A DNA stretch of 64,000 nt from an uncultured Ruminococcus sp. (GTDB lineage: Bacteria; Bacillota; Clostridia; Oscillospirales; Ruminococcaceae). The notes below the pieces were generated by a model. That model worked only from the letters and a program-made list of their open reading frames with translations. It searched no databases and had not been told where the DNA came from. Location of the stretch: NCBI GenBank assembly GCA_900545345.1, contig UQYQ01000001.1, positions 1-64,000 on the forward strand, written 5' to 3'. Positions 60,014-64,000 of the stretch are shown here, piece after piece (position 1 is the first letter of the stretch; every line of letters begins with the position of its first letter). The position numbers were made by a program, and so were the translations under genes.

Positions 60014-61537
60014 ATGGCATATGTAATCGGTGTCGACTGCGGTACAAGCGGTACAAAAACTGTGCTTTTCGATGAAAGCGGAAAAGTTATAGCTTCAAAA
60101 ACAATTGAGTACCCTATGTATCAGCCTAAGAACGGCTATGCAGAACAAGATCCTGCTGACTGGTCAAATGCTATGGTTAATACAATCAAAGCTGTTATGA
60201 CACAAAGCGGTGTATCAAAAGATGATGTCAAAGGTGTCGGTATATCAGGACAAATGCATGGTCTTGTTATGCTCGATAAAGACGGAAATGTTCTTAGAAA
60301 ATCTATTATTTGGTGTGACCAGAGAACAGCTAACGAAGTTGAAGAAATGAATCAAAAGCTAGGTGAGAAGAAGCTTATTGAAATTACGGCTAACCCTGCA
60401 CTTACAGGATGGACCGCTGCAAAAATTCTTTGGGTTAAAAATAATGAGCCTGAAATTTATGAAAAATGTGCTCATATTCTTCTGCCGAAAGACTACTTAA
60501 GATTTATACTTACAGGTGAGTTTGCAACAGAGGTTTCTGACGCTTCGGGAATGCAGCTTTTAGATGTTCCAAACAGATGCTGGTCTGACGAAGTTTTATC
60601 AGCTCTTGATATTGACAAAAGCCTTCTCGGCAAGGTTTATGAAAGCTGTGAAGTAACAGGAGAAATTACTGCAAAAATGGCTGAACTCACAGGACTTAAA
60701 GCAGGAACTATCGTTGTCGGCGGTGCCGGCGACAACGCTGCTGCCGCTGTCGGAACAGGGGTTGTTGAGGACGGAAAAGCCTTCACAACAATCGGTACTT
60801 CGGGTGTAGTTTTCGCACACACTTCAAACATTTCTATAGATCCAAAAGGGCGTGTACACACATGCTGTGCTGCCGTTCCGAATTCATGGCATGTTATGGG
60901 TGTTACTCAAGGGGCAGGACTGTCACTGAAATGGTTCAGAGATAACTTCTGCAATGCCGAAAAGGAAACTGCCGCTTTAATGGGTGTAGACGAATACTAT
61001 CTAATGGATAAGGAAGCTGAAACTGTTCCTGTAGGCGCAAACAGACTTTTATATCTTCCTTACTTAATGGGTGAGAGAACTCCTCACCTCGACCCTGATG
61101 CACGCGGAACATTTTTCGGACTTTCCGCTATGCACACCAAGAAAGATATGCTCAGAGCGGTTTTGGAAGGTGTATCATACTCCCTTCGTGACTGCGTTGA
61201 AGTTTTCAGAGAAATGAACATAAATGTTTCTGACATGATGGCTTGCGGTGGAGGCGGAACTTCACCTTTATGGCGTTCAATGCTCGCTGATTTATATAAC
61301 TGCCCTGTTAAAACAGTAGCTTCAAAAGAGGGCCCGGCTCTTGGAGTCGCACTTTTGGCAACTGTCGGTGCCGGAATTTACAGCAGTGTTCCTGAGGCTT
61401 GCAAGGCTGTAATTAAAACAGACAAAACTCAAGAACCTATTGAAAATAATGTTCCTGAGTATGAAAAATACTATCAGCTGTATCGTGAAATTTACCCTGC
61501 ACTCAAGGCAAGTTTTAAAAAGCTTGGAACTCTTTAA
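60014..61537 (+). CDS. xylB: Xylulokinase
   Basis: 507 aa. FGGY sugar kinase phosphorylating D-xylulose. VIGVDCGTSGTKTVLFD (phosphate loop), GISGQMHGLVMLD, IIWCDQRT (catalytic region), ASGMQLLDVPNRCWS and the second phosphate loop GGAGDNAAAAVGTG all fit XylB. Start follows GGAGG. Directly upstream of transaldolase, consistent with pentose use feeding the pentose phosphate pathway. Related FGGY kinases are possible but less likely. Confidence 0.9.
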   Translation: MAYVIGVDCGTSGTKTVLFDESGKVIASKTIEYPMYQPKNGYAEQDPADWSNAMVNTIKAVMTQSGVSKDDVKGVGISGQMHGLVMLDKDGNVLRKSIIWCDQRTANEVEEMNQKLGEKKLIEITANPALTGWTAAKILWVKNNEPEIYEKCAHILLPKDYLRFILTGEFATEVSDASGMQLLDVPNRCWSDEVLSALDIDKSLLGKVYESCEVTGEITAKMAELTGLKAGTIVVGGAGDNAAAAVGTGVVEDGKAFTTIGTSGVVFAHTSNISIDPKGRVHTCCAAVPNSWHVMGVTQGAGLSLKWFRDNFCNAEKETAALMGVDEYYLMDKEAETVPVGANRLLYLPYLMGERTPHLDPDARGTFFGLSAMHTKKDMLRAVLEGVSYSLRDCVEVFREMNINVSDMMACGGGGTSPLWRSMLADLYNCPVKTVASKEGPALGVALLATVGAGIYSSVPEACKAVIKTDKTQEPIENNVPEYEKYYQLYREIYPALKASFKKLGTL

Positions 61538-61601
61538 TAAAATAATCGTATAATCCCTGTTATTCAGGAAATAATATAATATTGAAAGGAATTTATTTAT
61601 T

Positions 61602-62249
61602 ATGAAACTATTTATTGACACAGCGAATGTTGACGACATCAGAGAAGCAAATGACCTAGGCGTTATCTGCGGAGTTACAACAAACCCTTCTCTAATTGCT
61701 AAAGAGGGCAGAGTTTTTCAGGATGTTGTTAAAGAAATCACAGAAATTGTAGACGGACCTATTTCAGCTGAGGTTATCTCACTGGAAGCTGACAAAATGG
61801 TTGAAGAGGCTAAACCTCTTGCAGCTATGCACAAGAACATCGTTATTAAAATTCCAATGTGTGCAGAAGGTCTCAAGGCGACCAAAAAGCTCACAGAACT
61901 CGGAATTAAAACAAATGTAACTTTAATTTTCTCAGCTGCTCAGGCACTTTTAGCTGCAAAGGCCGGTGCAACATATGTTTCACCTTTCTTAGGCAGACTC
62001 GATGATATCGGCATGGAAGGTATGAACTTAATTGAAGAAATCGTTGATATTTTCGATGCTCAGGCAATCGAAACAGAAATTATTGCCGCTTCTATCAGAA
62101 ATCCAATTCATGTTACTGCTGCTGCAAGGCTCGGCTGTGATATCGCAACAATTCCGATGAGTGTAATCAAGCAAATGATTAAACACCCTCTTACAGACAG
62201 CGGAATTGAAAGATTCCTCAAAGACTGGGAAGGCGTTGAAACTAAGTAA
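61602..62249 (+). CDS. tal: Transaldolase, short (TalC) type
   Basis: 215 aa. Transfers a dihydroxyacetone unit in the pentose phosphate pathway. GVTTNPSLIAKEGR at the N-terminus, Schiff-base Lys in IVIKIPMCAEGLKA, and TNVTLIFSAAQALLAAKAG followed by TYVSPFLGRLDD. Phe in SPFLGR points to transaldolase rather than fructose-6-phosphate aldolase, which has Tyr there. 64 bp after xylB, with GAAAGGA as binding site. Confidence 0.92.
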   Translation: MKLFIDTANVDDIREANDLGVICGVTTNPSLIAKEGRVFQDVVKEITEIVDGPISAEVISLEADKMVEEAKPLAAMHKNIVIKIPMCAEGLKATKKLTELGIKTNVTLIFSAAQALLAAKAGATYVSPFLGRLDDIGMEGMNLIEEIVDIFDAQAIETEIIAASIRNPIHVTAAARLGCDIATIPMSVIKQMIKHPLTDSGIERFLKDWEGVETK

Positions 62250-62278
62250 TAAATAAGATATTAAACTAATATTTTATC

Positions 62279-62317
62279 AAACCGAAGTTTGAAAAATCAT
62301 TCAAGCTTCGGTTTTTT
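62279..62317 (+). terminator. xylB-tal operon terminator
   Basis: AAACCGAAG paired with CTTCGGTTT plus inner TTGAA/TTCAA, then a T-run. Confidence 0.88.
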
Positions 62318-62335
62318 ATTTATAAATACACATAA

Positions 62336-62366
62336 AAAATCCCGCATCATATTGACACGGGATTTT
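62336..62366 (-). terminator. Terminator of the modular surface protein gene
   Basis: AAAATCCCG (62336-62344) with CGGGATTTT (62358-62366), T-rich on the minus strand. Confidence 0.85.
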
Positions 62367-62382
62367 AGTATGTTAAATTTTA

Positions 62383-64000
62383 TTATTTAACTTTAACTTT
62401 TCTGAGCTTCTTATTCCACTTGCTGTATACTCTGATAGTCTTACCATTCTTATCCTTGTATGTAGCATAAGCTCTAACTCTTACGAAGTATGTCTTCTTG
62501 CTCTTAATCTTCTTATTCTTGATTGTGAGCTTTGTCTTCTTAACATCCTTCTTGAAGATAATCTTGCTCTTCTTGAACTTCTTGTTTGTTGAAACCTGAA
62601 CCTGATAGCCCTTAGCTTTCTTAACTTTCTTCCAAGTTACGTTGATCTTCTTCTTAGCCTTGCTCTTAACCTTTAGAGTATTAAGCTTAGCCTGTTTCAT
62701 AGCTTTCTTAGCAGCTGCCTTTTCCTTAGCAACAACCTTAGGGTTTCTTGTAGTCTTTACTACAGGTTGCTTTGTTGGAGTTGTAACAGAAGGGTTTGGT
62801 CTTCCGCTATTTGTAGGATTAGAAGGTCTTACAATCTTCTTGAAGTTTGAAACTGTAAATGTAATAACCATCTCTTCGCCTACTTTGTAATCAACATCAA
62901 GCGGATCAATAGGTGCACCAACTGAACTTGTATCACCCCAAGTATTATAAATCTCAAGTCTTAGATTATCATTGTCATCTTCAAGATCACCGAATAATGC
63001 TTTGCTAGCATCTTGAACAATTTCTTTTCCTGCTACTGTTATAGAATCAAGCTTTGCATCGAAACTAAAATCATTCTTACAATCTAAGAAATCTATAACC
63101 AAACACATTATACCGCTTACATCAGTCTCTGTACCATCTCCGTTTGCAGCAGGTATAACTAATTTGTATTGACCGTCTTTATCAATATCTACTGAAATTG
63201 TGCGTTCAATGCAAGGATAGTAGTCACCGTCTGTGAAATATATTGCAGCAGTAACTTTATCTTTACTAGGTGTTGGGCCAGGAGTTGGATCTTTTTTAAT
63301 CTCAGCACCCTTTAAAGTGAATTTAACTGATATTGATGTAATTGTTGACACATCTGCAGGAAGTGCAATACTTCCGGCTGCGTTCCATGCATTATAAACA
63401 TCAACTTTAATATCCTCTGGAGCATCCCAACCATATACTGAAATATTCTTTAGAGCATTTGGTACATCAACTGATGTGCCGTTAACAGTTACCTCATCTA
63501 CAGTGAGAGTTGCATTTTCATTAATTAATGTACCCTTAACTGCACCAGTTGATCTAAGTGTAACAGCTGACTGCTTGTTTAAGCTAATACCTGTAGCTGA
63601 AACCTCATATTGACCGTCTTTATTTACGCTTATTATATCTCCTAATTGAGTGCCATTGTTATCAATTAATCTGACTTTTGCAGCGTCTGAAGGGTCTGGG
63701 TCATCACCGCCGCCGATGTCACCAAGCTCATCTGTAGGATCTTCTAAATAGCATCCGATAAGCTTAGCACTTGTTATACCGTAATCGTCTTCTCCGTCAT
63801 TCTTGAAGACTACAGCCATAAACTGTGTTACATCGCTGTCATTACCTTCAAATGTTGCAACATACTTACCGTTTTTAGGTGTTGAGATTGCAGGGTTTTT
63901 ATCTCCTGGGTCCCATGCCTGTACACTACTACCATTATTAAGGCAAATGTAAGCTGTAGTGTTTGCTGTTGCACCTGTAACTTCAAATGCAACATAGAAT
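62383..64000 (-). CDS. Modular surface protein, partial (start beyond the window)
   Basis: At least 538 residues; the reading frame stays open to the window edge, with the segment AWDPGDKNPAISTPKNGKY reading in from outside, so the Met at 63819 is internal. Two related beta-rich modules (about the first 300 visible residues, each ending in a DVYNAWN or EIYNTWGDTS segment followed by a D-x-KVGE-type strand) are followed by a PTP/Thr linker, a Lys/Ala-rich stretch and a C-terminal FN3-like module (KINVTWKKVKKAKGYQVQVS, FVRVRAYAT). The acidic, repeated modules resemble carbohydrate-binding or cohesin-like surface modules of ruminococci, but no exact family is claimed. Confidence 0.8.
   Translation of the reverse strand, partial: FYVAFEVTGATANTTAYICLNNGSSVQAWDPGDKNPAISTPKNGKYVATFEGNDSDVTQFMAVVFKNDGEDDYGITSAKLIGCYLEDPTDELGDIGGGDDPDPSDAAKVRLIDNNGTQLGDIISVNKDGQYEVSATGISLNKQSAVTLRSTGAVKGTLINENATLTVDEVTVNGTSVDVPNALKNISVYGWDAPEDIKVDVYNAWNAAGSIALPADVSTITSISVKFTLKGAEIKKDPTPGPTPSKDKVTAAIYFTDGDYYPCIERTISVDIDKDGQYKLVIPAANGDGTETDVSGIMCLVIDFLDCKNDFSFDAKLDSITVAGKEIVQDASKALFGDLEDDNDNLRLEIYNTWGDTSSVGAPIDPLDVDYKVGEEMVITFTVSNFKKIVRPSNPTNSGRPNPSVTTPTKQPVVKTTRNPKVVAKEKAAAKKAMKQAKLNTLKVKSKAKKKINVTWKKVKKAKGYQVQVSTNKKFKKSKIIFKKDVKKTKLTIKNKKIKSKKTYFVRVRAYATYKDKNGKTIRVYSKWNKKLRKVKVK

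Overview
The window is AT-rich chromosomal DNA of a low-GC Gram-positive anaerobe, most likely a spore-forming clostridium of the Ruminococcus/Oscillospiraceae kind. The evidence is a spore-cortex-lytic SleB-type hydrolase, a SigH-like sigma factor, SpoVD-type PBP with PASTA repeats, Spo0A-box matches, a meso-DAP MurE, BspA-like leucine-rich repeat surface proteins, and lysine-rich fibronectin-III surface modules. No phage, transposase, CRISPR array, tRNA or complete rRNA gene was seen. The left end holds what looks like the promoter and leader of an rRNA operon that reads out of the window.

Layout. 1-360: divergent rrn-type promoter. 0.36-4.1 kb: SleB-like hydrolase, an exported FN3 protein, a 40-aa membrane peptide, a polysaccharide flippase and a PC4/YdbC-like ssDNA-binding protein. 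4.1-7.9 kb: a Tim44-domain/SPFH-domain zinc-ribbon pair and a degenerate ROK regulator. 8.0-17.2 kb (all minus): TyrA, two peptidases (PepV, M24 Xaa-Pro type) and a complete oligopeptide importer (oppA, then B, C, D, F), a peptide-use block. 17.5-23.4 kb: a membrane zinc-ribbon protein, then a divergent MarR regulator with a heterodimeric ABC exporter. 23.5-29.4 kb: phosphoesterase, patatin, Tex, zinc-ribbon protein, SigH-like factor and fumarase beta subunit. 29.4-43.0 kb (all minus): the division and cell-wall (dcw) cluster mraZ-rsmH-ftsL-spoVD-murE-murF-ftsW-murG-murA-divIB-ftsZ, without mraY and murD. 43.6-51.3 kb (plus): ECF S-component, malQ-glgP glycogen use, and a TrpX-type ABC importer. 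51.4-54.8 kb (minus): cardiolipin synthase, RmuC and a 55-aa membrane peptide. 55.0-62.2 kb (plus): an unknown protein, pyrophosphatase, two BspA-like proteins flanking a phospholipase C-like exported protein, xylulokinase and transaldolase. The window ends inside a large modular surface protein on the minus strand.

How it works together. Peptide import and the two peptidases form a feeding unit; malQ/glgP and xylB/tal are carbohydrate units feeding hexose-phosphate and pentose-phosphate metabolism. The dcw cluster appears to be driven by a strong promoter followed by three 10-bp-spaced MraZ-type repeats, with two Spo0A-box matches upstream, and is punctuated by an internal terminator and by a separate ftsZ promoter. 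Surface proteins recur at both ends and share C-terminal modules, one pair through a 138-bp near-identical DNA repeat.

All functions are read from sequence motifs without database searches. Residue positions are approximate.
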